Part shown: positions 46,275-55,483 of the stretch, piece after piece | Layout: each line of letters starts with the position of its first letter | Position numbering within the stretch: position 1 is the first letter of the stretch | Assembly: GCA_910579265.1 (NCBI GenBank) | Contig: CAJTTE010000003.1 | Coordinates: 159,058 to 223,057 of the forward strand | Length of the DNA: 64,000 bases | Origin: an uncultured Ruminiclostridium sp. | GTDB lineage: Bacteria > Bacillota > Clostridia > Oscillospirales > Ruminococcaceae | Reading direction: 5' to 3' | Position numbers and translations under genes: made by a program | The notes under the pieces: generated by a model | What the model was told of the DNA's origin: nothing | Seen by the model: the letters and a program-made list of their open reading frames with translations, nothing else | The model's database searches: none

Positions 46275-47954
46275 ATGCTGACGGATATTGAGATCGCTCA
46301 AAAGGCCGAATTAAAGAAAATCAAAGAGATAGCGGCAGATCTGGGAGTAACCGACGATGAGCTTGAGCCTTACGGTCATTATAAGGCAAAGATTACCGAG
46401 GAGTGTATACAAAGACTGGCGGATAAACCCGACGGTAAGCTTATTCTTGTTACCGCCATAAATCCCACACCTGCGGGAGAGGGTAAGACGACAACAAGCA
46501 TAGGCCTTGCGCAAGGCATGTATAAGCTTGGAAAAAAAGCGGTGCTGGCGCTCCGTGAGCCTTCTCTGGGTCCCGTATTCGGTGTTAAGGGCGGCGCCGC
46601 CGGCGGAGGATATGCTCAGGTCGTTCCCATGGAGGATATCAACCTTCATTTTACCGGAGATATGCACGCGATAACCGCAGCTAACAATTTGCTTTGTGCG
46701 CTTCTTGACAATCACATTCAACAGGGGAACACGTTAAATATCGATTCCCGCCGCGTTCAGATAAAAAGATGTCTTGATATGAATGACAGGGCTCTGAGAA
46801 ATTGTATTATAGGACTTGGAAGCAAGGTCGACGGCGTACCGCGGGAGGATCATTTCTGCATAACCGTTGCGACGGAGATCATGGCTATACTGTGCCTGGC
46901 AGATGATCTTAAGGATCTTAAAAGGAGATTGGGGAAAATTCTTGTCGCTTACACATATGACGGTAAGCCCGTCTATGCTTCCGATCTTGACGCCGTGGGA
47001 GCAATGACCGCACTTTTAAAGACGGCTATCAATCCGAATCTGGTTCAGACACTGGAAAACACTCCTGCCATTGTACATGGAGGTCCGTTTGCTAACATCG
47101 CTCACGGCTGCAACTCGGTAAGAGCTACGAAGCTTGCGCTTAAATTAGGAGACTATGCCGTGACCGAAGCCGGCTTCGGTTCGGATCTGGGTGCGGAAAA
47201 GTTTTTTGACATCAAGTGCCGTTTTGCGGGGCTTAAACCTTCCTGTACCGTTTTGGTGGCAACTATACGGGCGCTTAAATATAACGGAGGAGTACCCAAA
47301 ACAGAGCTTGCCTCCGAGAATTTGGATGCGCTTAAAAAAGGAATCGTAAATCTTAAAGCTCATATTGAAAATATGCACAAATACGGTGTGCCCGTTGTGG
47401 TCGCGATAAATCATTTTTATACCGATACGGAATCGGAAATTCAGTATATAAAGGATTTCTGCAAAGACATGGGTGTTACCGTTGCTTTTTCCGACGTGTT
47501 CCTGAAGGGCGGAGAAGGCGGAAAAGAGTTGGCGCAGGCGGTTATTGACACAATAGACAAATGTGAAGGCTGTCAGACAAATTTCAGCCCGATATATGAT
47601 GAAAAGCTTTCTATTAAGGAAAAGCTTGATAAAATCGCTAAAGAAATATATCGTGCAGACGGAGTGACCTATACGTCCGCCGCCGAAAAATCCATAAAAG
47701 AGATAGAAGCGCTCGGGTGCGATAAAATACCGGTATGCGTGGCAAAAACACAGTATTCGCTCTCGGATGATCCACAAAAGCTCGGAAAGCCCGAAGGCTT
47801 TACCGTTACCATTCGTGACGTTAAGCTTTCTTCCGGAGCCGGATTTGTGGTTGCATATGCCGGAGATATTATGACAATGCCCGGACTTCCGAAAGTCCCT
47901 GCCGCCAACAACATAGACGTTGACGATCTCGGCAATATAAGCGGCTTGTTCTGA
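46275..47954 (+). CDS. fhs: formate--tetrahydrofolate ligase
   Basis: The 559-residue enzyme joins formate to tetrahydrofolate using ATP to give 10-formyl-THF for one-carbon metabolism or acetogenesis. The phosphate-binding segment ITAINPTPAGEGKTTTSIGL, LREPSLGPVFGVKGGAAGGGYAQVVPMEDINLHFTGD, and the C-terminal MPGLPKVPAANNIDVDDLGNISGLF are diagnostic. The length is normal. GGAGG precedes the ATG. Its stop overlaps the tsaE start (ATGA-type overlap). A formate/nitrite-family channel gene lies 4 kb downstream. Confidence 0.97.
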   Translation: MLTDIEIAQKAELKKIKEIAADLGVTDDELEPYGHYKAKITEECIQRLADKPDGKLILVTAINPTPAGEGKTTTSIGLAQGMYKLGKKAVLALREPSLGPVFGVKGGAAGGGYAQVVPMEDINLHFTGDMHAITAANNLLCALLDNHIQQGNTLNIDSRRVQIKRCLDMNDRALRNCIIGLGSKVDGVPREDHFCITVATEIMAILCLADDLKDLKRRLGKILVAYTYDGKPVYASDLDAVGAMTALLKTAINPNLVQTLENTPAIVHGGPFANIAHGCNSVRATKLALKLGDYAVTEAGFGSDLGAEKFFDIKCRFAGLKPSCTVLVATIRALKYNGGVPKTELASENLDALKKGIVNLKAHIENMHKYGVPVVVAINHFYTDTESEIQYIKDFCKDMGVTVAFSDVFLKGGEGGKELAQAVIDTIDKCEGCQTNFSPIYDEKLSIKEKLDKIAKEIYRADGVTYTSAAEKSIKEIEALGCDKIPVCVAKTQYSLSDDPQKLGKPEGFTVTIRDVKLSSGAGFVVAYAGDIMTMPGLPKVPAANNIDVDDLGNISGLF

Positions 47955-48382
47955 TGAAGGAAAAATTCATATCACACAGCGTTTCGGAAACCGAATCGAT
48001 AGCACAGGGATTTGCCGCAAGGCTGAAGCCGGGAGACGGAGTTTTATACAAGGGAGAAATGGGTGCCGGAAAAACCTATTTTACTAAAGGGATTGCCCGT
48101 TTTTTTAAAACGCACGACGAGGTCACAAGCCCCACCTTTGCTCTTATTAACGAGTATTATGGCGATATCGGAATTTTTCATTTCGATTTGTTCCGAATTT
48201 CCGATTTTGACGAGCTTTATGCAATAGGCTTTTATGATTATTTTGACCGCAACGGTGTTTTTTGCATAGAGTGGAGCGAGAACATTCCGGGTATTGCCGA
48301 TGAGTTTGAAGCGGCGTATGAGGTTTCCATTGTCAAGACGGGGGTTCAGGACCGTGAGATTACCGTTGAAAAAATTAAGTAA
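47954..48382 (+). CDS. tsaE: t6A biosynthesis ATPase TsaE
   Basis: The 142-residue P-loop protein works with TsaB and TsaD to make N6-threonylcarbamoyl-adenosine at position 37 of ANN-decoding tRNAs. Walker A GEMGAGKT is at about residues 34-41, followed by EVTSPTFALINEY and HFDLFRISDFDEL (Walker B-like), and the terminal IEWSENIP. It overlaps the fhs stop codon and lies 24 bases before tsaB. Confidence 0.95.
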   Translation: MKEKFISHSVSETESIAQGFAARLKPGDGVLYKGEMGAGKTYFTKGIARFFKTHDEVTSPTFALINEYYGDIGIFHFDLFRISDFDELYAIGFYDYFDRNGVFCIEWSENIPGIADEFEAAYEVSIVKTGVQDREITVEKIK

Positions 48383-48405
48383 CTGATAATATATAGGACT
48401 GAAAA

Positions 48406-49113
48406 ATGCTGATTTTAGGTTTGGATTCCTCGGCAGCGGCAGGTTCCTGTGCCTTATGCGAGGTGAGCGGGGACAGTGTAAAGCTTGTTGCCGAGAGCTT
48501 TATAAATACCAAGCAGACACATTCACAGACACTTATGCCTATGACGGAGAATATGCTTAAAAGTGTCGGGATCGGTTTTGATAAATTGGACAGAGTGGCT
48601 GTCACCTCAGGCCCCGGATCGTTTACGGGAGTAAGAATAGGCGTATCCGCCGCTAAAGGACTCGGTTATGCTTTGGGTATACCATGCATCGGAGTTTCGG
48701 CGCTTCATGCCGTAGCTTCGGGTTTTGCGGGCTTTAACGGCATTATATGCGCCGTGATGGACGCACGGCGAAGCCAGTTTTATAACGCGCTTTTTTCGGT
48801 AAGAGGCGGAAAGCCCGAAAGAATCACTCCGGATCGGGCGATTTCAGCGGAGGATTTGGAAAAAGAGCTTTTAAAATTCAACGATAAAGTTTTTTTTGCC
48901 GGAGACGGTGCAGAGCTTGCCTCAAAGCTTATTACAAATGTTGAAGCCGAGTTGGCTCCGCCTTATCTTAGATTTCCCAAGGCTTCCTGCGTTTGCTTTT
49001 CTTCACAGGAATACGAGGCGGTAACTGCCGCCAGGCTGATGCCGGTATATCTGAGACTGCCTCAGGCGGAAAGAGAGAGGCTGGCGAGAGAAAAGGAACA
49101 TTCCGGCAAATGA
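48406..49113 (+). CDS. tsaB: t6A biosynthesis protein TsaB
   Basis: The 235-residue protein of the ASKHA fold lacks its own catalytic site and serves as partner of TsaD and TsaE in tRNA t6A synthesis. Family motifs: LGLDSSAAAGSCALCE, the HSQTLMPM segment, and VTSGPGSFTGVRIGVSAAKGLGYALGIPCIGVSAL. It is directly downstream of tsaE. tsaD is not in the window. Confidence 0.95.
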   Translation: MLILGLDSSAAAGSCALCEVSGDSVKLVAESFINTKQTHSQTLMPMTENMLKSVGIGFDKLDRVAVTSGPGSFTGVRIGVSAAKGLGYALGIPCIGVSALHAVASGFAGFNGIICAVMDARRSQFYNALFSVRGGKPERITPDRAISAEDLEKELLKFNDKVFFAGDGAELASKLITNVEAELAPPYLRFPKASCVCFSSQEYEAVTAARLMPVYLRLPQAERERLAREKEHSGK

Positions 49114-49265
49114 TCGGCGAAAAACCGATGTTGATCTGATGTTTGTTGTGTTCAACAGGCATGACGATAAGGACTCGGTGAAATGTCCTGCGAAAAAGAC
49201 GAAAAAAGCTAAAGCGCCTAAAAACACTTTGTTTGTGATTGGATCAGTAGAAGCAAACATATTAT

Positions 49266-49640
49266 TTGGAGCGCAGTCCGTTCGATATGTCCCTTTCAGT
49301 TGTAAAAAAAATTGCAAAAAAACCTGTTATTTACCTTTATCGGGAAGCATCGGCACGGGTTTGTGCAAAACTTTATTTTGACGGACTTACAGTATCATAT
49401 ACGGAATATGACCAAGAATGGAATGTTACGGCATATCCCTGCGGAATTCTTGTAGATGAGGACGTTGAGGAATACAACCATCTTTTCCGGGAAGCCTGTT
49501 TTGATACCGAATATGATTTTAAATATATTTTTATGTTAAAGGAAGCGAACGACTGATTTTTTCGTTAGGCGCTTTTCCAACAAGGATTTAACTCCCTTGA
49601 GCATAATGGATTTATTGCATATTGGCTGCCTTATAATTAA
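49266..49640 (+). pseudogene. decayed KPVIYLYP-family gene
   Basis: Read in one frame, the sequence gives KKPVIYLYRE...KLYFDGLTVSYTEYDQEWNVTAYPCGILVDEDVEEYNHLFREA, then reaches TGA (49554) and TAG, after which the same frame continues as GFNSLEHNGFIAYWLPYN up to TAA at 49638-49640. Both halves resemble the start and end of a Clostridia family of unknown function that carries KPVIYLYP and FIxYWLP motifs. The intervening in-frame stops and missing central residues mark it as a pseudogene. A further open frame at 49139-49381 overlaps it and may be an unrelated remnant. Confidence 0.6.
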
Positions 49641-50031
49641 GAACAATGCTTATAATGTTATTTCTTTCAGGGGCGACAATATGAAGAAAACTCTTCGTTA
49701 AAATATCACCCCGGGTTACGATAATATAAAATGTTTTTTACGGCACATTACTTCTGTGACGGCGAAGGGAAAATCCCGCCGTGAAAGATCATCGGTTTTG
49801 AGCACAGCAGATCTACAGCTGTGAAGTGGGGAGAGTTTGCGTTGAATGAAATATTAAAGAATGAATTGCAAAGCAAATCCAAAATCCGGAGGCGAATCGT
49901 ATACTTAACTGGACCGAGAAATAGGATACGCTGTCTTTGAATAGAAAAACAGTGGGCATCATTTACAGAAATTATAATATTTTTTGGTTGATAAGATACA
50001 AGCAAGAAAAATTAAGTGAAAGGAAAATATA
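49641..50031. other. intergenic before rpiB
   Basis: About 390 bases with no recognisable gene; a short open run (LNEILKNELQSKSKIRRR) near 49840 has no start signal and may be a remnant. Confidence 0.4.
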
Positions 50032-50457
50032 ATGATAGTTTTGGGAAGCGACAGCGCAGGAACGGAACTCAAAAATCATCTGATCGATTTTTTAAAGGAG
50101 AACGGTTATAAGTACCATGACTGCGGCGAAAGCAAGGATTATCCCGATATTGCCGAAGAGGTATGCGGAAAAATCGTATCGGGAGAGGCAGATAAAGGAG
50201 TTCTTGTCTGTGGTACCGGTATTGGGATATCTATGGCGGCAAATAAGATAAAAGGAATACGTGCCGCTAATTGTTCCGATTATTTTTCCGCAAAATATAC
50301 CCGCCTTCATAATGACGCAAACATTATTTGCATGGGAGGAAGGGTTATAGGACAGGGATTAGCCAAAGAGCTTCTGAACGTTTTTCTTAATACCGAATTT
50401 GAAGGCGGTCGTCATGCCGTCCGAGTTGATAAAATAAAAAAACTGGAGGATAAGTAA
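50032..50457 (+). CDS. rpiB: ribose-5-phosphate isomerase B
   Basis: The 141-residue enzyme interconverts ribose-5-phosphate and ribulose-5-phosphate in the pentose phosphate pathway. The catalytic Cys lies in VLVCGTGIGIS (about residue 65), and the phosphate-binding GIRAANCSDYFSAKYTRLHNDANIICMGGRVIG segment is intact. At residues 5-8 it has GSDSAG where the family normally has an (S/C)DHAG motif, so a usually conserved His is Ser. It is followed within 6 bases by upp. AAAGGAAA precedes the ATG. Confidence 0.94.
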   Translation: MIVLGSDSAGTELKNHLIDFLKENGYKYHDCGESKDYPDIAEEVCGKIVSGEADKGVLVCGTGIGISMAANKIKGIRAANCSDYFSAKYTRLHNDANIICMGGRVIGQGLAKELLNVFLNTEFEGGRHAVRVDKIKKLEDK

Positions 50458-50462
50458 TTTAT

Positions 50463-51098
50463 ATGGATATGCTCAAAATTCTGGATCATCCCCTTTTACA
50501 GCACAAGGTTTCGCTTTTACGCGATAAGAACACGGGCTCTAAGGAATTCCGCGAACTTGTATCCGAAATAGGAATGCTGATGAGCTATGAGGCTACGCGG
50601 GATCTGCCTTTAAAGCAGGTAGAGGTACAGACGCCTGTTGCCATTGCAAAAACCAATATTATTTCGGGAAGAAAGGTCGCTTTTGTTCCGATCCTTCGCG
50701 CCGGACTCGGCATGGTGACAGGTGCCGTTGAGCTTGTACCTGCCGCAAAGGTGGGACATATCGGAATTTGCCGTGATGATGAAAAAAGCGACGGCAGCGT
50801 AAAGGTATATTATTGTAAGCTGCCCTTTGATATCAAGGAACGGGATGTTATTATTATGGATCTTATGCTTGGTACGGGTGCGACCGCCGTCAAAGCAATT
50901 GAGAAGGTAAAGGAAAGCGGCGCTCATTCTATCAGATTTATGTCCGTAGTCGCATGTCCGGAAGGAGTTAAGGCTATCAGAGACGCTCATCCCGACGTTT
51001 GCATTTACTGCGGCGCATTGGATCAGGGATTAAATGAGGATCTTTATATAGTTCCCGGTATCGGCGACGGCGGGGACAGAATTTTTGGAACCAAGTAA
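50463..51098 (+). CDS. upp: uracil phosphoribosyltransferase
   Basis: The 211-residue enzyme salvages uracil to UMP using PRPP. It has ILRAGLGM, the PRPP-binding loop MDLMLGTGATA, and the terminal PGIGDGGDRIFGTK that binds uracil. It is cotranscribed with rpiB, whose product leads to ribose-5-phosphate and thus PRPP, so the pair makes metabolic sense. Confidence 0.96.
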   Translation: MDMLKILDHPLLQHKVSLLRDKNTGSKEFRELVSEIGMLMSYEATRDLPLKQVEVQTPVAIAKTNIISGRKVAFVPILRAGLGMVTGAVELVPAAKVGHIGICRDDEKSDGSVKVYYCKLPFDIKERDVIIMDLMLGTGATAVKAIEKVKESGAHSIRFMSVVACPEGVKAIRDAHPDVCIYCGALDQGLNEDLYIVPGIGDGGDRIFGTK

Positions 51099-51169
51099 AA
51101 TATCCGTGTTAAAGCTTTCATAGGCATTATTATTTATAATTTATGTGACGGATATGCTTTATAAGGAAG

Positions 51170-51205
51170 GACTCTGCTTTTGTCGGACCTCAGCAGGGTC
51201 TTTTT
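51170..51205 (+). terminator. rpiB-upp terminator
   Basis: GACTCTGC / GCAGGGTC stem (one G-T pair) followed by TTTTT. Confidence 0.65.
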
Positions 51206-51966
51206 GGTTTTGAAGTAAGAATATCAGAGAAAGAGCAGCATAAAGTGATTATTTGAATTTCTTTGTGATTAAAGTAAACGGTTAAGTGACTGATAATTTA
51301 AAGTCATTCCGGATCTATGATAATACATAGAAAAATCACCCGTGCTTTTATTCAATACGGCAATATGTGGTATATCTTGTATTATTTTTTACTTCGCAGC
51401 TTTAATATCTTAAAATATGCATTCCGAAAACTGTCCGATCCATATGATGGGTGTCAATCTTAAATGGTTGACAGCTTCGGATAATGTAAAGCAATTAGGT
51501 TGACAGGATTTATTGATTTAAACCGGCATACGGTTAAAGGCTTGATTTAATATTTAATCATATACGGATCGGGTTAGAGCTTGCGCTGAAATGGAATCTT
51601 TAAGTATATTTTCCATATTCCGTTTCTCTTTATCAGTAAGGGTTATATTGGAGTTTATATTATATGTTGAACGTTACTGTGAATTAATGCCGATTTTATA
51701 TATGGTTTTTTCGGTATATCGGCATATGCTGATATATCCTGTCTGTTAATATTATGCTGCTTCATTGAATTGTTCTTAATTAATTTTAAATGGCCCTCGG
51801 TTTTTTGCTTAATCTGTTTTAAGCTGATATTCAAATAATAGATCTCTTTAATAAAACCTTATGATCAAGAGAATATAGGAGAATATATTTTTGCAAGCGG
51901 AGTATGGTTTATCGGAACCGACAAAAATTATAAAATAAATATTAATAATATAAAAGGAAAAAGTCA
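51206..51966. other. AT-rich intergenic with possible minus-strand gene remnant
   Basis: About 760 bases. On the minus strand, from about 51858 down to 51560, an open run gives KQIKQKTEGHLKLIKN...MKQHNINRQDISAYADIPKK, reaches a stop, and resumes in another frame with LTDKEKRNMENILKDSISAQALTRSVYD. It looks like a frameshifted fragment of an unrecognised coding sequence; evidence is weak. Confidence 0.3.
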
Positions 51967-52593
51967 ATGGTTATGCTTGAAACACTAAAAAAAGCGATTG
52001 CAGCCGGATTTATGATCGGGATAGGGGCTGTTATATATCTCCAGTGCGATAATAAAATAGTTGGTTCGCTTATGTTTACTATCGGTCTTTTTACCATATG
52101 TGCATTTGGTATGAATCTGTTCACAGGAAAAATAGGGTATATAGTTTCTAATAAAAATAAACCCAATTGCTTGATAATATGGCTGGGGAATCTTATGGGT
52201 ACGGCTTTTGGTATGGTTCTTATACGTATAGCCAAACCGTCACTTCATACCGTTGCTAAGGATATGATGAGTGCAAAAATCAGTCAAAGCTATTTTACAA
52301 CGGCAATACTGGCTTTTTTCTGCGGCGTTCTGATGTATGCTGCTGTGGAGAATTATCGTGCCAATCCTCATGGAATAGGAAAAGTCATAGGATTGTTCCT
52401 TTGTGTTTCAACCTTTATTTTATCGGGCTTCGAGCATAGCATTGCAGATATGTGTTATGCTGCTCTGGCTGTGGAGAGTTGGAAAGATGGGTTTGATTAT
52501 CTCTTGTTTTTATTGGTGGTAACGCTGGGAAACGGGCTGGGGGCCATTGCTTTAAGGGCAATTACATACTCAAAAAAGGGAACAGATTGTTAG
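51967..52593 (+). CDS. formate/nitrite transporter family channel
   Basis: The 208-residue membrane protein has six predicted membrane segments. FNT signatures are visible: LFTGKIGY (family LFTGN), WLGNLMGTAFG, and GFEHSIADMCY with the conserved channel His. The chain is shorter than FocA (~285) because the N- and C-terminal tails are trimmed. Members move formate, nitrite, hydrosulfide or lactate. The nearby fhs makes formate plausible but does not prove it. AAAGGA precedes the ATG. Confidence 0.88.
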   Translation: MVMLETLKKAIAAGFMIGIGAVIYLQCDNKIVGSLMFTIGLFTICAFGMNLFTGKIGYIVSNKNKPNCLIIWLGNLMGTAFGMVLIRIAKPSLHTVAKDMMSAKISQSYFTTAILAFFCGVLMYAAVENYRANPHGIGKVIGLFLCVSTFILSGFEHSIADMCYAALAVESWKDGFDYLLFLLVVTLGNGLGAIALRAITYSKKGTDC

Positions 52594-52758
52594 AAAATTT
52601 GATACGTCATAATCCCAGGCATTTTATCCAAAATATTTTAGTAGGCGTATACGACATTGTTTATTTTTGTAAGTATCGTTCATTTCATATTCCGATCTCT
52701 ATAATACGGCTTTTACAAGCGGAATGTTATTTTCCCAAAATATTTTTATCTTTAAAAA

Positions 52759-52890
52759 ATCAAAACCACCACTGAAGCGGTGGTTTGCACATGCCCTAAA
52801 GAGGTAAATTACAGGCTCAGCTTCTAAAGGGGCGCTGAAGCTCTGACATAGCATTATTATCACAAACAGCCGCTGAAGCGGCTGTTTGTT
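52759..52890. repeat. hairpin-rich repeat family 6, copy 1
   Basis: It opens with AAACCACCACTGAAGCGGTGGTTT, continues through CCCTAAAG...TTACAGGCT...GAAGC(T/C)CTGACATAGCATTA(T/C)TATCACA, and ends with CAGCCGCTGAAGCGGCTG. A second copy is at 63381-63510. The pair of flanking hairpins resembles the ends of IS200/IS605-type non-autonomous elements; this is a guess. Confidence 0.65.
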
Positions 52891-52909
52891 TTTCGGAGCT
52901 TTAGCGCCA

Positions 52910-52947
52910 ACAAAAACGGCGTTTTCACAATTTGTGAAAACGCCGTT
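52910..52947 (-). terminator. rpmB terminator
   Basis: AACGGCGTTTTCACAA and its reverse complement form a 16-bp stem; on the minus strand it is followed by TTTTTG. Confidence 0.85.
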
Positions 52948-52992
52948 ATGCCGGTAAAATTATAGTCATATACGGTAATTATGCTCAAGGGA

Positions 52993-53181
52993 TCAGTTGG
53001 CTCTCTGAACCTTGCCGGAGCGCAGACATCTTGTGCAGGCGTTTACTCTGCAAGGAGTACCGTTTACGATAGCCTTAACCTTCTGAACATTGGGCTTAAA
53101 GGTCCTGTTAGAGCATCTGTGTGAGTGAGAAACCTTAATACCGAAAGTGACACCTTTTCCGCAGATATCGCATTTTGCCAT
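52993..53181 (-). CDS. rpmB: 50S ribosomal protein L28
   Basis: The 62-residue product MAKCDICGKGVTFGIKVSHS... is a complete L28. It is a zinc-binding (C+) form with CxxC at residues 4-7 and CTRC near the end. GGGAGG lies seven bases before the ATG at 53181; the longer frame to 53202 would bury this site, so I reject it. Confidence 0.96.
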   Translation of the reverse strand: MAKCDICGKGVTFGIKVSHSHRCSNRTFKPNVQKVKAIVNGTPCRVNACTRCLRSGKVQRAN

Positions 53182-53225
53182 GGGTGAACACCTCCCTTTC
53201 AAATCGTTATTTCAAATACCATACT

Positions 53226-53254
53226 ATTATATCAGATGTTGTAGAAAAAATCAA
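53226..53254 (-). promoter_or_regulatory. sigma-A promoter of rpmB
   Basis: On the minus strand: TTGATT, a 17-base spacer, TATAAT. Confidence 0.75.
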
Positions 53255-53274
53255 GGGTTTTTTAAATTTTTTTT

Positions 53275-54273
53275 CTAATTCCAAAAGGGTTCCTTTTCAT
53301 GTTTGCTAGGTCTGTTCATAAGATTTAACACGCTTTCTTTAGGAAGACTTCCTTCAAAGCATACTTCGTAAAGCTGATCTATTATAGGAATCTGTACTCC
53401 TTTCAGCTGTGCAAGGGAATGGGCTATTTTGCAGCAGCCATAGCCCTCTACCGTGCCTACCGTATCCACGGCGGTTTTAACGTCAATGCCCTGGCCTATC
53501 ATAAGACCTGCCCGATGATTTCTTGAATGCATGGAGGTACAGGTTACTATAAGATCACCCACTCCCGCAAGACCTGTAAACGTTTCCCACCTTGCTCCCA
53601 TAGCGACACCCAATCGTGTGATTTCGGTGAGGCCTCTTGTCATAAGGGCGGCTAAGGTATTGTCACCCAATCCCATTCCTTCAACTATCCCGCAGCAGAG
53701 TGCAATGGGGTTTTTTAAAGCCGGAGCAAGTTCGCAGCCTATAACATCATCATTTACATAGATTCTGAACGCGGGATTCATCATAGTTTCCTGGACATAA
53801 CCCGCCATATCCTTATATTCACTTGCCATTACAACGGTGGTGGGGATACATCTGCCCACCTCTTCAGCGTGGCAAGGTCCGGCCATCACCACGACAGGAT
53901 TGTGGGGAAGCTCTTCGGAAATAACTTTAGAAAGACGGTTATAGGTATTTTCCTCCAAGCCCTTTCCTACGTTAAGAATTACACTTTTCGGCGAAACAAA
54001 GGGGGCAATTTTTGATATGCCGTCGCGCACAAATTTTGACGGTATGGCAACGATTATAATATCCGCTCCGCTTACGCAAGACGGATCGGAGGTAAAGACA
54101 ATAGTCTCGGGAATCTTTATTCCGGGAAGAAGCTTTTTTTGCTCTCTGTCTTTCAGTATGGTTTCGATCTCCTCACGGTATTTGGACCAGGCGGTCACTT
54201 TGTGTCCGTTTTTGTTTAACATAACAGCTAAAGCCGTTCCGAAGCCGCAGCCCAATACAGTTATATTTGCCAT
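53275..54273 (-). CDS. gpsA: glycerol-3-phosphate dehydrogenase [NAD(P)+]
   Basis: The 332-residue enzyme reduces dihydroxyacetone phosphate to sn-glycerol-3-phosphate for phospholipid synthesis. It has the Rossmann motif VLGCGFGTALAVML (GxGxxG, last Gly to Thr-Ala context normal for GpsA), VMAGPCHAEEV (usually GPSHAEEV), the catalytic Lys region ALKNPIALCCGIVEGMGLGDNT, and GLAGVGDLIVTCTS. It is downstream of plsY, whose enzyme uses its product. Confidence 0.95.
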   Translation of the reverse strand: MANITVLGCGFGTALAVMLNKNGHKVTAWSKYREEIETILKDREQKKLLPGIKIPETIVFTSDPSCVSGADIIIVAIPSKFVRDGISKIAPFVSPKSVILNVGKGLEENTYNRLSKVISEELPHNPVVVMAGPCHAEEVGRCIPTTVVMASEYKDMAGYVQETMMNPAFRIYVNDDVIGCELAPALKNPIALCCGIVEGMGLGDNTLAALMTRGLTEITRLGVAMGARWETFTGLAGVGDLIVTCTSMHSRNHRAGLMIGQGIDVKTAVDTVGTVEGYGCCKIAHSLAQLKGVQIPIIDQLYEVCFEGSLPKESVLNLMNRPSKHEKEPFWN

Positions 54274-54544
54274 TTTTATTTTTCCTTTCGGGTAATGCTC
54301 ACAGTTTTTATTACATTGAACTTGATATGTTTTTGTCGTATTTCTGTATGCTATTTAAAAGTTATATAAAAGCCCGTTAAAGTACGGGACAGGAATGACG
54401 ATTTTACCGGAGTTTCAGGCTATTGCCGCAAAATATCCGGTGAAAAGGGTATTGTGAAAAATCAGATTAATAAAGCGTTATACATCAAAATCAAGTGGAA
54501 ATTTTCAATATTTAAAAATGCGGTTTATCATCAATGCTTTTGTC

Positions 54545-55201
54545 CTATTTTTTTTGTCCGAGTTTTTTTTCGGTATGGTTTTTCAGCCTTTTGATGTTTT
54601 CGCGGTGCATAAAGATTATCATCAGTGCTATAAGAGCGCTGAACAAAAAGTTAAGGTCGAAACAAGGACTTTTCTCGATTATACCGAAGATCAGGACAGT
54701 GAAGGGATACAAAAATGCCGCTATGCACGAGCCGAGGGAAACATACTTTGACAGCGCAACAACCGCTCCGAATATTGCAAGCAGAATCACCGCAGGAAGC
54801 CAGTCGATGGCAAGAAGCACCGCAACAGTTACCAGAACGCCTTTACCGCCTTTAAATCCATAATACAGAGGAAAAACATGACCTAAAATAGCTGAGGTTC
54901 CCGATGCATATAATACCCATTCGTATTCGCTTTCTACTGCGCGGGCATCTATTCCGGCAAGCAACTTGAAGCTCAGCCATACGAAGATAACGGATAAGAC
55001 GCCTTTCGCAACATCGCCAATTAGCACAAAAAGCGCCGCCGCTTTTCCTTGTGTTCTGAGCGTGTTTGTTAGCCCGGCGTTTCCGCTTCCCATAGTACGG
55101 ATATCTTTTCCCGTTTTTATTTTTGTTACTATTATGGCACTGTTTATACCGCAGATAAGGTAAGGTACCAAAGCGGTGATTATAAAGCATATGATCAGCA
55201 T
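54545..55201 (-). CDS. plsY: glycerol-3-phosphate acyltransferase PlsY
   Basis: The 218-residue integral membrane enzyme transfers acyl groups from acyl-phosphate to glycerol-3-phosphate. Motifs: GSGNAGLTNTLRT, GHVFPLYYGFKGGKGVLVT and, near the end, HRENIKRL. The start is MLIICFIITALVPYL at 55201, with AAAGGA upstream; a longer frame would run back into a repeat element. Five or more membrane segments are present. It forms a der-plsY-gpsA series, a gene order seen in many Clostridia. Confidence 0.95.
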   Translation of the reverse strand: MLIICFIITALVPYLICGINSAIIVTKIKTGKDIRTMGSGNAGLTNTLRTQGKAAALFVLIGDVAKGVLSVIFVWLSFKLLAGIDARAVESEYEWVLYASGTSAILGHVFPLYYGFKGGKGVLVTVAVLLAIDWLPAVILLAIFGAVVALSKYVSLGSCIAAFLYPFTVLIFGIIEKSPCFDLNFLFSALIALMIIFMHRENIKRLKNHTEKKLGQKK

Positions 55202-55298
55202 ATAAAATTCCTTTTTTACCGGCTCGCTTATAATTCTGTAAGCTAAAGCCGTTTGTTTATTGACCATCTTGAATTCAAAATTTGCATATATTAAATTA

Positions 55299-55483
55299 GG
55301 GCGTATCTGAAAACAAGGCAAATCAGTGCAATTACACTAAAAGCATGAGGTTTTCAAGAAAAAGGCAGAGAAGCACGAAGGTTTTTCATAGTTATCACTT
55401 TGGGATAACTATCGGCATTCTTTGACATGAAAAGCGTCCGCAGTAAATAGATATCGTACAATTTGCGGCTTTTCAGATATCCC
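55299..55483. repeat. repeat family 4, copy 2, inside the der-plsY gap
   Basis: A 185-bp element, GGGCGTATCTGAAAACAAGG to TTGCGGCTTTTCAGATATCCC, inverted relative to the copies at 45871 and 62105. It lies between the co-directional der and plsY genes. Confidence 0.8.
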
